Below are positions 19,052-27,257 of a stretch of DNA of 58,662 nucleotides, in pieces. Positions within the stretch are counted from its first letter, which is position 1. Each line of letters opens with the position of its first letter. The position numbers were made by a program, and so were the translations under genes. The DNA comes from an uncultured Clostridia bacterium (GTDB lineage: Bacteria; Bacillota; Clostridia; Oscillospirales; Acutalibacteraceae): the NCBI GenBank assembly GCA_944380725.1, contig CALWIK010000022.1, positions 1 to 58,662 on the forward strand. Direction: 5' to 3'. The notes under the pieces were generated by a model. That model saw nothing but the letters and a program-made list of their open reading frames with translations, did no database searches and was not told the origin of the DNA.

Positions 19052-19182
19052 AATAATTCCCTCCAAAATAAAAATGTTTTTGAAATATAATACATTATTT
19101 TTAAATAAAAATCAATATTTTTATTTAAATAGCCCTAAACTTAAGAAAATATAAATTAATAGACTCGTACATTATATGAGAA

Positions 19183-19211
19183 ATTTTATGCAGTTGTGGC
19201 TAAAATGTCAA
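19183..19211 (-). promoter_or_regulatory. Promoter for ord
   Basis: On the minus strand TTGACA (19206-19211), 17 bp, TAAAAT (19183-19188). A second possible promoter, TTGATT-17-TATTAT, lies about 85 bp closer to the gene, next to a 10-bp AT-only inverted repeat. The leader from the upstream promoter would be about 125 nt. Confidence 0.75.
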
Positions 19212-19238
19212 AAAATTAGATTTAAGAATTTATATAAA

Positions 19239-19982
19239 TTAAATGTTCAACCCACCATCAACTTTTATTATTTCGCCAGTGATATAATCTGAATCAGAGC
19301 TTGCTAAAAATACAGCAAGATTTGCGACATCCTCGGGTGAACCAAATTTTTTTACAGGAATAGAATCTTTAGTAGAATCTTTAACATTTGCAGTCATATC
19401 TGTTTCTATAAATCCTGGAGCAATAGCATTACATGTTATGCCACGAGAAGCTAATTCTTTTGCAATAGACTGAGAAAAAGCGATTATTCCAGCTTTGGAT
19501 GCGGAGTAAATCGCTTGTCCAGCCATGCCACTTATTCCAGCTACTGATGCAATGTTAATTATTTTCCCTGTATGATTTTTTACAAATATAGGATAAACAT
19601 GTCGGCACATGTTAAAAGTTCCCTTTAAATTTGTATTTATAACAGCGTCAAAATCGTCAGAATTTAATAAGAAAGCGAGAGAAACTTTGCCTGTTATTCC
19701 TGCATTATTTATTAAAATATCTATAGTGCCAAACTCTTTAATTACACCATCTATAACCTTTTTTGTGTCATCAAAATCTGCAACGTTGCAACAGAAAGCT
19801 TTACATTTTCTATTTAATTTTTTAATTTCGTTGCAAACATTCATAGCTTTTTTCTCGCTTCCTAAATAGGTTATAGCAACATGGGCGCCGTTTTGAGCCA
19901 ATTTTAAAGAGATAGCTTTTCCGATTCCTCTAGAACCTCCAGTTACAATAGCAACTTTGTTATTTAAGTTAAACATAATCAT
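19239..19982 (-). CDS. fabG: 3-oxoacyl-ACP reductase FabG
   Basis: 247-aa short-chain dehydrogenase that reduces beta-ketoacyl-ACP with NADPH. The TGGSRGIG cofactor loop, the NNAG motif and the Ser-Tyr-Lys active site (YSASKAG) are intact, and the C-terminal TGEIIKVDGG is typical. Its ATG overlaps the fabD stop by 4 bp. Last gene of accD-accA-fabD-fabG; no terminator hairpin follows before the ord promoter, so read-through into ord is possible. Confidence 0.95.
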   Translation of the reverse strand: MIMFNLNNKVAIVTGGSRGIGKAISLKLAQNGAHVAITYLGSEKKAMNVCNEIKKLNRKCKAFCCNVADFDDTKKVIDGVIKEFGTIDILINNAGITGKVSLAFLLNSDDFDAVINTNLKGTFNMCRHVYPIFVKNHTGKIINIASVAGISGMAGQAIYSASKAGIIAFSQSIAKELASRGITCNAIAPGFIETDMTANVKDSTKDSIPVKKFGSPEDVANLAVFLASSDSDYITGEIIKVDGGLNI

Positions 19983-20896
19983 TCACAGTTGAGCGCAGAA
20001 ATAGCAACGCCCAAGCTCTCCTTATCTTCGATATTTAAGATTTTTTTGGTATGGTCTATTTTTTTTATAAGATTACTTAGAGTTTTTCCTACACCGATTT
20101 CTATAAAAGTGTCAACACCGCAATTTATCATATTTTCGACAATTTTTTGCCATAAAACAGGATGGTCAATTTGATTTACAATTAGGTCAGTAAAATTATC
20201 TTCATGAATTTTAGCGGTTGCATTAAAGAAAATGGGAATTTTAGGCTTATTGAATTTTAGACTAGGTATATATTCTCTGATAGATTTACTTGCAGAGCTC
20301 ATAAATGGAGAATGGAATGCACCACTTACAGATAATTTTATTGTAATAGCGCCTAGTTTTTTGATATCTGCAGAGAAGTCTTCGACAAGTGCCTTCTTTA
20401 TAGATACAACAGTTTGTCCGGGGCAATTGTAGTTAGCAGGAAATGCATATTTGAATTTTCTACAGATTAATTCAACATCCTCAGGTTTAGCCTTTAAAAC
20501 AGCCAACATAGCTCCTTCGTTTTCGGTTTCAGCGTTATACATAAATTCAGCTCTCTTACAAACTAATTTAAAAGCATCCTCAAAGTTTAAAATTCCAGAA
20601 AAGTAAAGTGCACATAATTCTCCTAAAGAAAAACCAGCGATATAATCTGGTTGTATGTTATTTTCGCTGGCAGCTATAGAAGCAGCAATATTTGCACAAA
20701 ATAGACACGGTTGAGTATTTATTGTTCTGTTTAATTCTTCTGTTGTTCCGTAAAAACACTGTTCAGTGGTTCTAGGACGAATAGAATCAGCTACAGCAAA
20801 CATTTTTCTCACAGCAGAAAAATTATCATATAAATCCTTAGCCATGCCAACTCTTTGGGATCCCTGTCCAGAAAATACGAAAGCAAGTTTATTCAT
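19979..20896 (-). CDS. fabD: Malonyl-CoA:ACP transacylase
   Basis: 305-aa acyltransferase that loads malonate onto ACP. FSGQGSQRVGM at the N-terminus, the nucleophile S90 in GFSLGE and the GAFHSPFM histidine segment are present. It sits 19 bp after accA and overlaps fabG, so malonyl-CoA formation and use are encoded together. Confidence 0.96.
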   Translation of the reverse strand: MNKLAFVFSGQGSQRVGMAKDLYDNFSAVRKMFAVADSIRPRTTEQCFYGTTEELNRTINTQPCLFCANIAASIAASENNIQPDYIAGFSLGELCALYFSGILNFEDAFKLVCKRAEFMYNAETENEGAMLAVLKAKPEDVELICRKFKYAFPANYNCPGQTVVSIKKALVEDFSADIKKLGAITIKLSVSGAFHSPFMSSASKSIREYIPSLKFNKPKIPIFFNATAKIHEDNFTDLIVNQIDHPVLWQKIVENMINCGVDTFIEIGVGKTLSNLIKKIDHTKKILNIEDKESLGVAISALNCE

Positions 20897-20915
20897 AATT
20901 TCACCCTAAATTTGA

Positions 20916-21701
20916 CTAAAATTTTCGATATTTTTTATAGCGTTCTTCAACTAATTTTTGTGAAAGAACATTTTTGTAACTAGTTAAAGTATTAAAAATA
21001 TATTCTTTGAGATTTTTATAAACAAAGTCTTGACAGTTATGTGCGCCGCTGTCGGGTTCTCTAATAATTTTATCTACGATTCCAAGGTCAAACAAAACGT
21101 CAGAAGTCATTTTTAATATTTTTGCCGCTTCTTGCTCTTTAGAAGAGTCTTTAAATATAATATTTGCGCCAGCTTTTGGAGAAATAACACTCAGAATAGA
21201 ATTTTCGAGCGCACAAACTTTATTTGCAATACAAAAAGCCAAAGCACCACCGCTGCCACCATTTCCGATTAATACACTAATTGTGGGAACCTTCAAAAAC
21301 ATAAATTCCATAAGATTGTGGGATATTGCCGAATGTTGTCCATTTTTTTCGGATTCTATGTCTGGAGATGCACCTACTGTATCAACGAAAAATATGATTG
21401 GTCGTCTGAATTTTTCTGCTTGTTTAGCAATTCTTAGAGCCTTCCTAAAGCCTTCAGGATGTGCCATAGAAAAATTATACTTTAAATTTTCTTGAGTATT
21501 TCTGCTTCGAACCTGACCAATAATAGTAACAGGTTTATCGTTTATAGTGGCAATGCCACCAATAACTGCTGGATCGTCGCCGTGGAGTCTGTCTCCGTGC
21601 ATTTCTATGAAATTTTTAAAAACATGATTAATATAATCAATTACGTTTGGTCTTTTTGGATGTTTTATAATCTTCAAGCATTCTATTGCGGATTTTTCCA
21701 T
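20916..21701 (-). CDS. accA: Acetyl-CoA carboxylase carboxyltransferase subunit alpha
   Basis: 261-aa alpha subunit of the carboxyltransferase, which transfers CO2 from carboxybiotin to acetyl-CoA. The crotonase-fold core is recognisable from PVTIIGQVRSR and the following HPEGFRKALR, FVDTVGA and GGSGGALAF. It is on the short side for AccA. It lies 23 bp after accD. The biotin carrier and carboxylase genes (accB, accC) are not in the window. Confidence 0.94.
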   Translation of the reverse strand: MEKSAIECLKIIKHPKRPNVIDYINHVFKNFIEMHGDRLHGDDPAVIGGIATINDKPVTIIGQVRSRNTQENLKYNFSMAHPEGFRKALRIAKQAEKFRRPIIFFVDTVGASPDIESEKNGQHSAISHNLMEFMFLKVPTISVLIGNGGSGGALAFCIANKVCALENSILSVISPKAGANIIFKDSSKEQEAAKILKMTSDVLFDLGIVDKIIREPDSGAHNCQDFVYKNLKEYIFNTLTSYKNVLSQKLVEERYKKYRKF

Positions 21702-21724
21702 CTACTCACCTACTTTTTATTTCT

Positions 21725-22348
21725 TTACAGATTATGCAAGTATAATAAGTTGCCAACTTGATCTCGCATATTTTTTCTATCAACTATCATATCAACCATG
21801 CCATTTTTTCTAGCGAACCACGCATTTTGAAAGTCTTTTGGAAGAGGCTTTCCGATAGTTTCTGCAACGATTCTTTTTCCGGTGAACCCATAAGTTGCAT
21901 CCGGTTCTGCAATTATAATGTCTGCCAAACTTGCAAAACTTGCCGAAACTCCACCCAATGTGGGGTCTGCTACTATTGATATATATAGTAGGCCCGCATC
22001 GTTATGTTTCTTTACAACAGCAGAGGTTTTTGCCATTTGCATCAACGCACTAACACCGTCATGAACTCGTGCGCCGCCAGATACGGTGACGCAAACAACA
22101 GGCAATTTATAAGTTATAGCTTTTTCAAATGATAGTGTAATATTTTCGCCGCATTCATAACCCATTGTGCCAATTTTAAAATCTTTGTTCATGACGATCA
22201 ATACGCATGGCAAATTAGTTATAGTACAAATTCCACCCAAAATAGAAAAATCTTTAGAATCTTCATTAATATCAAAAAAACTATAAAAAGTATTTTTATC
22301 AGAGAGTAATTTTACATAATTCTTAGAAAAATTTTTAGTTATACCCAT
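21725..22348 (-). CDS. accD: Acetyl-CoA carboxylase carboxyltransferase subunit beta, lacking the zinc ribbon
   Basis: Beta subunit of the carboxyltransferase. The crotonase-fold core is clear (VSGGARVHDGVSALMQMAKT, PTLGGVSASFA, GFTGKRI). At 207 aa it is well short of the roughly 285 aa usual for AccD. The missing part is the N-terminal zinc ribbon with its two CxxC pairs. AAAGGAG precedes the ATG and no ribbon is encoded upstream in frame, so the short form is the encoded product. First gene of the leftward operon. Confidence 0.9.
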   Translation of the reverse strand: MGITKNFSKNYVKLLSDKNTFYSFFDINEDSKDFSILGGICTITNLPCVLIVMNKDFKIGTMGYECGENITLSFEKAITYKLPVVCVTVSGGARVHDGVSALMQMAKTSAVVKKHNDAGLLYISIVADPTLGGVSASFASLADIIIAEPDATYGFTGKRIVAETIGKPLPKDFQNAWFARKNGMVDMIVDRKNMRDQVGNLLYLHNL

Positions 22349-22374
22349 AATTTTATAGCTCTCCTTTAAAAATA

Positions 22375-22403
22375 TTGCACAAATTTAAAGAGTGATGTAT
22401 AAT
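22375..22403 (+). promoter_or_regulatory. Promoter of the rightward fab operon
   Basis: TTGCAC (22375-22380), 17 bp, TATAAT (22398-22403), a near-consensus sigma-A promoter. It overlaps the opposing promoter for accD. Confidence 0.8.
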
Positions 22404-22430
22404 AATAACATATTTATTGAAAAAAGTCAC
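22402..22430 (-). promoter_or_regulatory. Promoter of the leftward acc-fab operon
   Basis: On the minus strand GTGACT (22425-22430), 17 bp, TATTAT (22402-22407). The two -10 boxes share 22402-22403, so the divergent operons compete for the same DNA. Confidence 0.55.
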
Positions 22431-22474
22431 GATATTTTTAAAATATGATATGATTGTTTAAGCAAAAAGAGGTG

Positions 22475-23377
22475 ATGATTATTATTTCGATAAAAGAATT
22501 AGATTATGCAGACTCGGATGTCTATAAAAAATTTTTGATAGATAAAAGAAATAAAATAGGAAGTAAAAATGTTTTTGCATATGGAGCTAGTTACAATAAT
22601 GTTCCGTGTGGTGCAATTTTAGCAAATGTAGTCCAATGTTCTAATACGAATCTAGAAGTTGATATCACTAGTTTTTTTGTTTTACCTTTTTTTAGAAAAA
22701 AAGGTGTTGGAAGTTTGTTGTTAAATTCTTTAATATACAAAATTAATGAGTTGGGGATAAAAAAAATAAAAGTTACCGCTATAACATCTAAAAAAAATAT
22801 TGATTTATTAGAACATTTTCTTTTAAAAAAAGGCTTTTCAAAAGCAAAATTAATATCGGTAGTGTACTTTTTTGATCCAATTTTATTGCTTAAAGAAAAT
22901 GAACTTATACGACGAATCGCGAGGAGTGATTTAAAACTACCAGAAAAAATAAAATTTTTGCAAGAATATGATGTGAGTTTAGACTTGATAAAAAAAGTAA
23001 AAAATAAAGAAGGAATTGATTATCCGGATGTACTTTCTCCATTTGCAAATGAGTTTGGTCTAGAACGAGAATATATAGATTTTGCATTATACGATGATAA
23101 AGAAATAGTAGGGTGGATTACAGCTTTAAGAGCTAATGTTAATGCAATTTTATACCGAACTTTTTTTATAAGAGAAGATTTTAGAAAGAAAAGTTTAGGT
23201 TACTTCTTATTTAATAATTGTATAAAAAAACATGTTGAAAAATATATAGAAAAGACAGGCTTGTTTGCAGTTGATTTGAAAAATACAGAGGCAAGAAAAT
23301 TATTTTCACTGTACTTTAAAGGTTTATGTAGTGAACCTAAGTATGAGTTCAAAATAGACATGAACATAGAAAAGTAA
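22475..23377 (+). CDS. Two-domain GNAT acetyltransferase
   Basis: About 300 aa with two GNAT-like halves. The first has VDITSFFVLPFFRKKGVGSLL near residue 70, a good acetyl-CoA loop. The second, FFIREDFRKKSLGYFLF near residue 235, is more degenerate. The substrate is unknown; leading a fatty-acid operon suggests an acyl or protein target. The start is uncertain: the only ATG (22475) lies inside the strong ribosome binding site GAGGTGAT (22469-22476), while three ATT codons follow at 22478, 22481 and 22484 at more normal distances. The upstream TTG at 22454 has no ribosome binding site. Confidence 0.75.
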   Translation: MIIISIKELDYADSDVYKKFLIDKRNKIGSKNVFAYGASYNNVPCGAILANVVQCSNTNLEVDITSFFVLPFFRKKGVGSLLLNSLIYKINELGIKKIKVTAITSKKNIDLLEHFLLKKGFSKAKLISVVYFFDPILLLKENELIRRIARSDLKLPEKIKFLQEYDVSLDLIKKVKNKEGIDYPDVLSPFANEFGLEREYIDFALYDDKEIVGWITALRANVNAILYRTFFIREDFRKKSLGYFLFNNCIKKHVEKYIEKTGLFAVDLKNTEARKLFSLYFKGLCSEPKYEFKIDMNIEK

Positions 23378-23394
23378 AAGAAAGGATTATTTTT

Positions 23395-24621
23395 ATGAGT
23401 CAAGTAGTTGTTACTGGTTTAGGAATAATTGTGCCAGGAAGCATTGGGAAACAAGAATTGTGGAGTAATATGTCTCAAGGAAAAGTTTTTACAGGCAAGG
23501 CCGAGAACTTAAATTGCGGAAACTTAAGAGTTCAAATAGTGGGAGAAGTAAAAAATTTCAACAAAGAAGATTATTTGCAAGATCAAAATAGCGTAAAAAT
23601 ACAAAATCTTGGAAGAGCAGAAAGTTTAGCTTTAGCAGCAATAAAAATGGCAATAGAAGACAGTCGTTTAGATCCCTCTAAAGAAGAGGATATTTCTTTG
23701 GCGGCAGGGATGACAATGACTAACCTTATGAAAATAGAAAATCAAGAAACGAAAATTAGAGATATCTTGTCTCGAAGGAATGAACAAGATATTAGAGAAA
23801 TAGAACAAATTGCTCCAGTATCGATTTTGTCTTTAATGTGTAGATATTTTAACTTAAAGATGCCCATACCGAGAATATTTACAAATGCATGTGCGGCAAG
23901 CAATTATGCGATAGCCTGGGGTTATGAAAAAATAAAAAAAGGGATATCTAAAATAGCTATAGTTGGAGGCGTAGAAGCACTTTCTTTAGTGGCTTTAATG
24001 GGCTTTAATAGACTTCTATCGCTAACACCGGATGTTTGCAGGCCTTTTTCTAAAAATAGAAAAGGCTTAGTAGTGAGTGAAGGATCGGTGTTTTTAATTT
24101 TGGAAGAAAAAGAAAGAGCACAAAAAAGAGGTGCCCACATATACGGAGAAGTAAAAGGTTACGGCCTAGGTGTTGATGCATATCACATAACGGCACCAAG
24201 AGCTGATGCAGCTGGAGCTATAACGAGCATAAAGGATGCGCTAAAAATGGCTAATTTAAAACCAAACGAGATAGATTATGTTTCGGCTCACGGAACAGGA
24301 ACGGCATTAAATGATAAAACAGAAGTAGTAGCATTAAAAACGATTTTTGGAGAAAATGTCCCGCCAACAAGTTCAGTAAAATCCATGATAGGTCATACCT
24401 TAGGTGTGGCAGGAGCAGTAGGTGCTGCTTGTAGTTTATTAATGCTAGAAAACAATGAAATTATACCAACAGCTAATTTTGAACAAAAGGATGAAAACTG
24501 CAACATAGACTGTGTCCCAAATAAAAGCAGAAAAATGAAGTTAAAAAATATTATATCAAATGCATTTGCCTTTGGAGGCAATAACTCATGCATTGTATTT
24601 TCTAAAGCAGAGGAGGCATAA
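23395..24621 (+). CDS. fabF: 3-oxoacyl-ACP synthase II (FabF)
   Basis: 408-aa condensing enzyme that extends acyl-ACP by two carbons. The catalytic triad is complete: C166 in NACAAS, H299 in SAHGTGT and H334 in MIGHTLG. It starts 17 bp after the GNAT and is followed after 3 bp by a KS-like protein, a KS plus partner pairing reminiscent of heterodimeric ketosynthases. Confidence 0.95.
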   Translation: MSQVVVTGLGIIVPGSIGKQELWSNMSQGKVFTGKAENLNCGNLRVQIVGEVKNFNKEDYLQDQNSVKIQNLGRAESLALAAIKMAIEDSRLDPSKEEDISLAAGMTMTNLMKIENQETKIRDILSRRNEQDIREIEQIAPVSILSLMCRYFNLKMPIPRIFTNACAASNYAIAWGYEKIKKGISKIAIVGGVEALSLVALMGFNRLLSLTPDVCRPFSKNRKGLVVSEGSVFLILEEKERAQKRGAHIYGEVKGYGLGVDAYHITAPRADAAGAITSIKDALKMANLKPNEIDYVSAHGTGTALNDKTEVVALKTIFGENVPPTSSVKSMIGHTLGVAGAVGAACSLLMLENNEIIPTANFEQKDENCNIDCVPNKSRKMKLKNIISNAFAFGGNNSCIVFSKAEEA

Positions 24622-24624
24622 AAG

Positions 24625-25458
24625 ATGAATAAAGTTGCAGTGTTTTCACTTAAATACTATTTAAATAATAAACAATTAGACTTTACACAGATAGACAATA
24701 TAGAAAAAAAAGCGAGTGATATAGAAATTCTAGAAAAATGTTTAGAAGGTGTTAATACGCGGCTTATAGATAGACAATCGATGGCGTTGGGAGCCGCAAT
24801 TAGATCTATTGAAAATGAAGAGTTTTATAAAAAAATTGATAAATCTAAAATAAGTGTAGTTGTAGGAAGTTTATCTGCCGCAGTTTATCCAATATTTGAT
24901 TATGCTTTATCGGCAATAGAAAATGGACTAAATTTTGTTAATCCAACTTTCTTCCCAAACACGGTGGCCAACGCTCCGGCAAGCCGATTATGTATATGGA
25001 ATCAATTTAAAAATCAAGTTGTATGTCTTTCGGAGGGGAAAAGTTCTGGTATTGATGCAGTTATGCTGGCAAGTGAACAGATATCTGAAGGAGACTCTAA
25101 GTATGCATGGGCTGGAGCTAGCGAAGAAAATGGTGCAGCTTTGATGCTTTTAGGCAAAGAACAGAATTTGAATATTAAACCACTTGCATATATAAAAAAT
25201 TATGAATCGAGATATGTTGGAAATCTGTTGGAAGAACAAAAAGAAAGTTTTATTAAGAAAAAGCTTTTTGAGTGGAACATAGATGAAAAGAAAGACAAAA
25301 TAATAATGAGCCAAAATTCTGCTTTGTTTTCTCTAGAACCTATGATAGACATCGGAAAATCGCTTATAGAAATTTCACAAAACAAAATTTATTCATTTGT
25401 AATTATTTCTATTGACAACATGGGCATACTTTCAATTCTTGAATTGGGGAGGAGTTGA
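24625..25458 (+). CDS. Beta-ketoacyl-synthase-like protein without catalytic Cys
   Basis: 277-aa protein with a thiolase-fold N-terminal half like ketosynthases. The region that should carry the nucleophile reads LSEGKSSGIDAVMLASEQI, which aligns with NACAASNYAIAWGYEKI of FabF but has Lys in place of Cys. The HGTGT histidine segment is also missing. It is therefore probably non-catalytic, like the chain-length-factor partners of type II polyketide synthases, or a structural partner of FabF. GAGGAGG lies before the ATG, within the end of fabF. Confidence 0.7.
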   Translation: MNKVAVFSLKYYLNNKQLDFTQIDNIEKKASDIEILEKCLEGVNTRLIDRQSMALGAAIRSIENEEFYKKIDKSKISVVVGSLSAAVYPIFDYALSAIENGLNFVNPTFFPNTVANAPASRLCIWNQFKNQVVCLSEGKSSGIDAVMLASEQISEGDSKYAWAGASEENGAALMLLGKEQNLNIKPLAYIKNYESRYVGNLLEEQKESFIKKKLFEWNIDEKKDKIIMSQNSALFSLEPMIDIGKSLIEISQNKIYSFVIISIDNMGILSILELGRS

Positions 25459-25460
25459 TC

Positions 25461-25889
25461 ATGAATAAAGCTGAAATTATGCAATGTATTCCACACAGAA
25501 AAGATATGCTAATACTTGACGAAGTAACATACCTAGATGAAAAATCTGCAAGAGGCAAATATTTAATAAAAGGTACAGAATTTTTTTTGAACGAACATTA
25601 TCCAAAAAAGAAAATAGTTCCAGGAACAACCTTGTGTGAGATAATGGCTCAACTTTTAGCAGTTTACTGCTCTCAACGCAGCAAAGGCCTACCTGTTTTA
25701 GTAGAAATTAGTAATGCTTCTTTCAAAAAAATGGTTCAACCAAAAGATAATTTAAATGTATCCATAGATGTTATAAAAGCTTCGGCCAGACTAGTAAAAG
25801 CTCACGGAAAAATTCACCTGAATGAAGATTTATGCGCTTGTGCTGATTTTACTGTTGCGTCACTTTTTGATAAAGATTTTATGAACTAG
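25461..25889 (+). CDS. fabZ: FabZ-like 3-hydroxyacyl-ACP dehydratase
   Basis: 142-aa hotdog-fold dehydratase. It has IPHRKDMLILDEV at the N-terminus and the catalytic His and Glu in EHYPKKKIVPG and LCEIMAQ, with HYP in place of the usual HFP. The frame is open from a TTG at 25455, but GGAGGAG at 25447-25453 points to the ATG at 25461, 2 bp after the preceding stop. Confidence 0.88.
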   Translation: MNKAEIMQCIPHRKDMLILDEVTYLDEKSARGKYLIKGTEFFLNEHYPKKKIVPGTTLCEIMAQLLAVYCSQRSKGLPVLVEISNASFKKMVQPKDNLNVSIDVIKASARLVKAHGKIHLNEDLCACADFTVASLFDKDFMN

Positions 25890-25928
25890 CCATAAGTAAA
25901 AAAAATTAAATAATTGGAGGTATATAAA

Positions 25929-26162
25929 ATGAATGATATTGAAAAAGCTGTTAGAGAAGAGTTAGGAAAGATAATAAAGGTGGACATTATGAATATTTCG
26001 GGGGACGATATTATTTCTGAAGTGGCAGAGCTAGATTCTCTAAGTATATTGGAGCTTTTTGGGATGTTAGAAGAAAGATTCAAAGTTACTCTTCCACCAG
26101 AAAAAGTTGCCGAAATGAAAACAATAAATGATATAGTCAAGATTATAGAAGGATGTAAGTAG
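25929..26162 (+). CDS. acpP: Acyl carrier protein
   Basis: 77-aa acidic four-helix carrier protein. The phosphopantetheine attachment serine is in the ELDSLS motif, followed by the typical helix LELFGMLEERF. The start is the ATG at 25929 with GGAGG upstream; the open TTG at 25914 is on the ribosome binding site. Last gene of the rightward fab operon, closed by a terminator. Confidence 0.93.
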   Translation: MNDIEKAVREELGKIIKVDIMNISGDDIISEVAELDSLSILELFGMLEERFKVTLPPEKVAEMKTINDIVKIIEGCK

Positions 26163-26184
26163 ACTAAATATATTATAATAAAAA

Positions 26185-26218
26185 CCTTCACATAAAAGTG
26201 TGGAGGTAATTTTTTTAT
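26185..26218. terminator. Bidirectional terminator between acpP and pduL
   Basis: 8-bp stem with one wobble (26185-26192 with 26199-26206, 6-nt loop). A seven-T run follows on the plus strand and TTTTTATTAT on the minus strand. Confidence 0.85.
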
Positions 26219-26228
26219 TATCAGCTTT

Positions 26229-26798
26229 TTAAATAATGATATCGCCGTACAAAACACTTTTAATTCCCGCGGCATTTGCCTCATCAGTATCAATATGCAT
26301 AGCAGGAGAAAAATTCTTATCTATCCGTATTGTTACATCATCAAAAGCTAATGAGCGAAATTCTGTCTTAACATTAACTTTAACATTTTGATTATTTTTT
26401 AGGTTGAATTTTTGGGCCGTCTCTAAATCAAGATGAATATGTCTCTTTGCGACAATTACGCCATTTGACAAATTTATTTTGCCTTTTGGACCAACTAAAG
26501 TGCATCCAGGAGTATTTGAAATATTACCAGAAAGTCTAATAGGAGCATATATACCTAATTTTATTGAGTCGGTGAGAGATATTTCGACCTGAGTTCGATC
26601 TCGAAAAGGTCCCAATATAGAAACATTTGATATTTCACTTTTAGCGCTAATAACATTAACACGTTCAAAACAAGCAAATTGACCCGGTTGAGATAGATTT
26701 TTCTTTAATGTAAGTTTAGCATTTTTACCAAATAAAGTTTCAAAATCATTCAAAGATAAATGAACATGCCTAGCAGAAGTTTCAATAAGTATTTTCAT
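26229..26798 (-). CDS. pduL: PduL-type phosphotransacylase
   Basis: 189-aa phosphate acyltransferase of the PduL family, interconverting acetyl- or propionyl-CoA with the acyl phosphate. It has two related halves with zinc-binding histidine motifs, SARHVHLS near residue 8 and AKRHIHLD near residue 117. No microcompartment shell genes are nearby and there is no N-terminal encapsulation extension, so it is probably the housekeeping phosphotransacetylase feeding acetate kinase. Confidence 0.92.
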   Translation of the reverse strand: MKILIETSARHVHLSLNDFETLFGKNAKLTLKKNLSQPGQFACFERVNVISAKSEISNVSILGPFRDRTQVEISLTDSIKLGIYAPIRLSGNISNTPGCTLVGPKGKINLSNGVIVAKRHIHLDLETAQKFNLKNNQNVKVNVKTEFRSLAFDDVTIRIDKNFSPAMHIDTDEANAAGIKSVLYGDIII

Positions 26799-26841
26799 AA
26801 TAAATCACCTAAAATATTGTATGCCAAGATTCAATAAATAT

Positions 26842-26869
26842 AAAAATATCAGCTTAATAAAAGCTGATA
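26842..26869 (-). terminator. Terminator of the tRNA-Met/tRNA-Glu transcript
   Basis: Perfect 9-bp stem (26847-26855 with 26861-26869, 5-nt loop) followed on the minus strand by TTTTTATATTT, just beyond the tRNA-Glu 3' end. Confidence 0.85.
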
Positions 26870-26881
26870 AAAACAATTTTA

Positions 26882-26956
26882 TGGTGACCCGGACGGGAAT
26901 CGAACCCGTGTTACCGCCGTGAAAGGGCGGTGTCTTAACCGCTTGACCACCGGGCC
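26882..26956 (-). tRNA. tRNA-Glu (TTC)
   Basis: Complete cloverleaf: 7-bp acceptor (GGCCCGG with CCGGGTC), anticodon stem CCGCC/GGCGG with loop CTTTCAC giving anticodon TTC, T-loop TTCGATT. The 3' CCA is encoded (26882-26884). Confidence 0.97.
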
Positions 26957-27090
26957 ATAAATTATATAATAAAACACATATTAAAAAAAATAAAAATAAT
27001 AAACTGCTTTAGCAATCATACCAAATTAAACGACAGAATTATATAAAATAAATTTAACTTAAATTTTAAGTTTCTTAAAGCTGTTGCCTA

Positions 27091-27167
27091 TGGTAGCGGT
27101 AATTGGACTTGAACCAATGACGCTTCGGGTATGAACCGAATGCTCTAGCCACCTGAGCTATACCGCC
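27091..27167 (-). tRNA. tRNA-Met (CAT), elongator type
   Basis: Complete cloverleaf with anticodon stem TTCGG/CCGAA, loop TTCATAC (anticodon CAT) and encoded CCA. The anticodon stem lacks the three G-C pairs of initiator tRNA and position 1 is paired (G-U), so this is the elongator. An Ile-CAT identity cannot be excluded from sequence alone but the acceptor resembles elongator Met. Confidence 0.95.
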
Positions 27168-27198
27168 ATATAGATTTTAAAAATGATGAACAGAAAAT

Positions 27199-27227
27199 AT
27201 TATATTATAAAAAGACATAAATGTCAA
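27199..27227 (-). promoter_or_regulatory. Promoter of the tRNA-Met/tRNA-Glu operon
   Basis: On the minus strand TTGACA (27222-27227), 17 bp, TATAAT (27199-27204): perfect consensus, 31 bp upstream of the tRNA-Met 5' end. Confidence 0.9.
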
Positions 27228-27257
27228 TCGTTTTTCCTATATATTTTTAGAAGAAAA

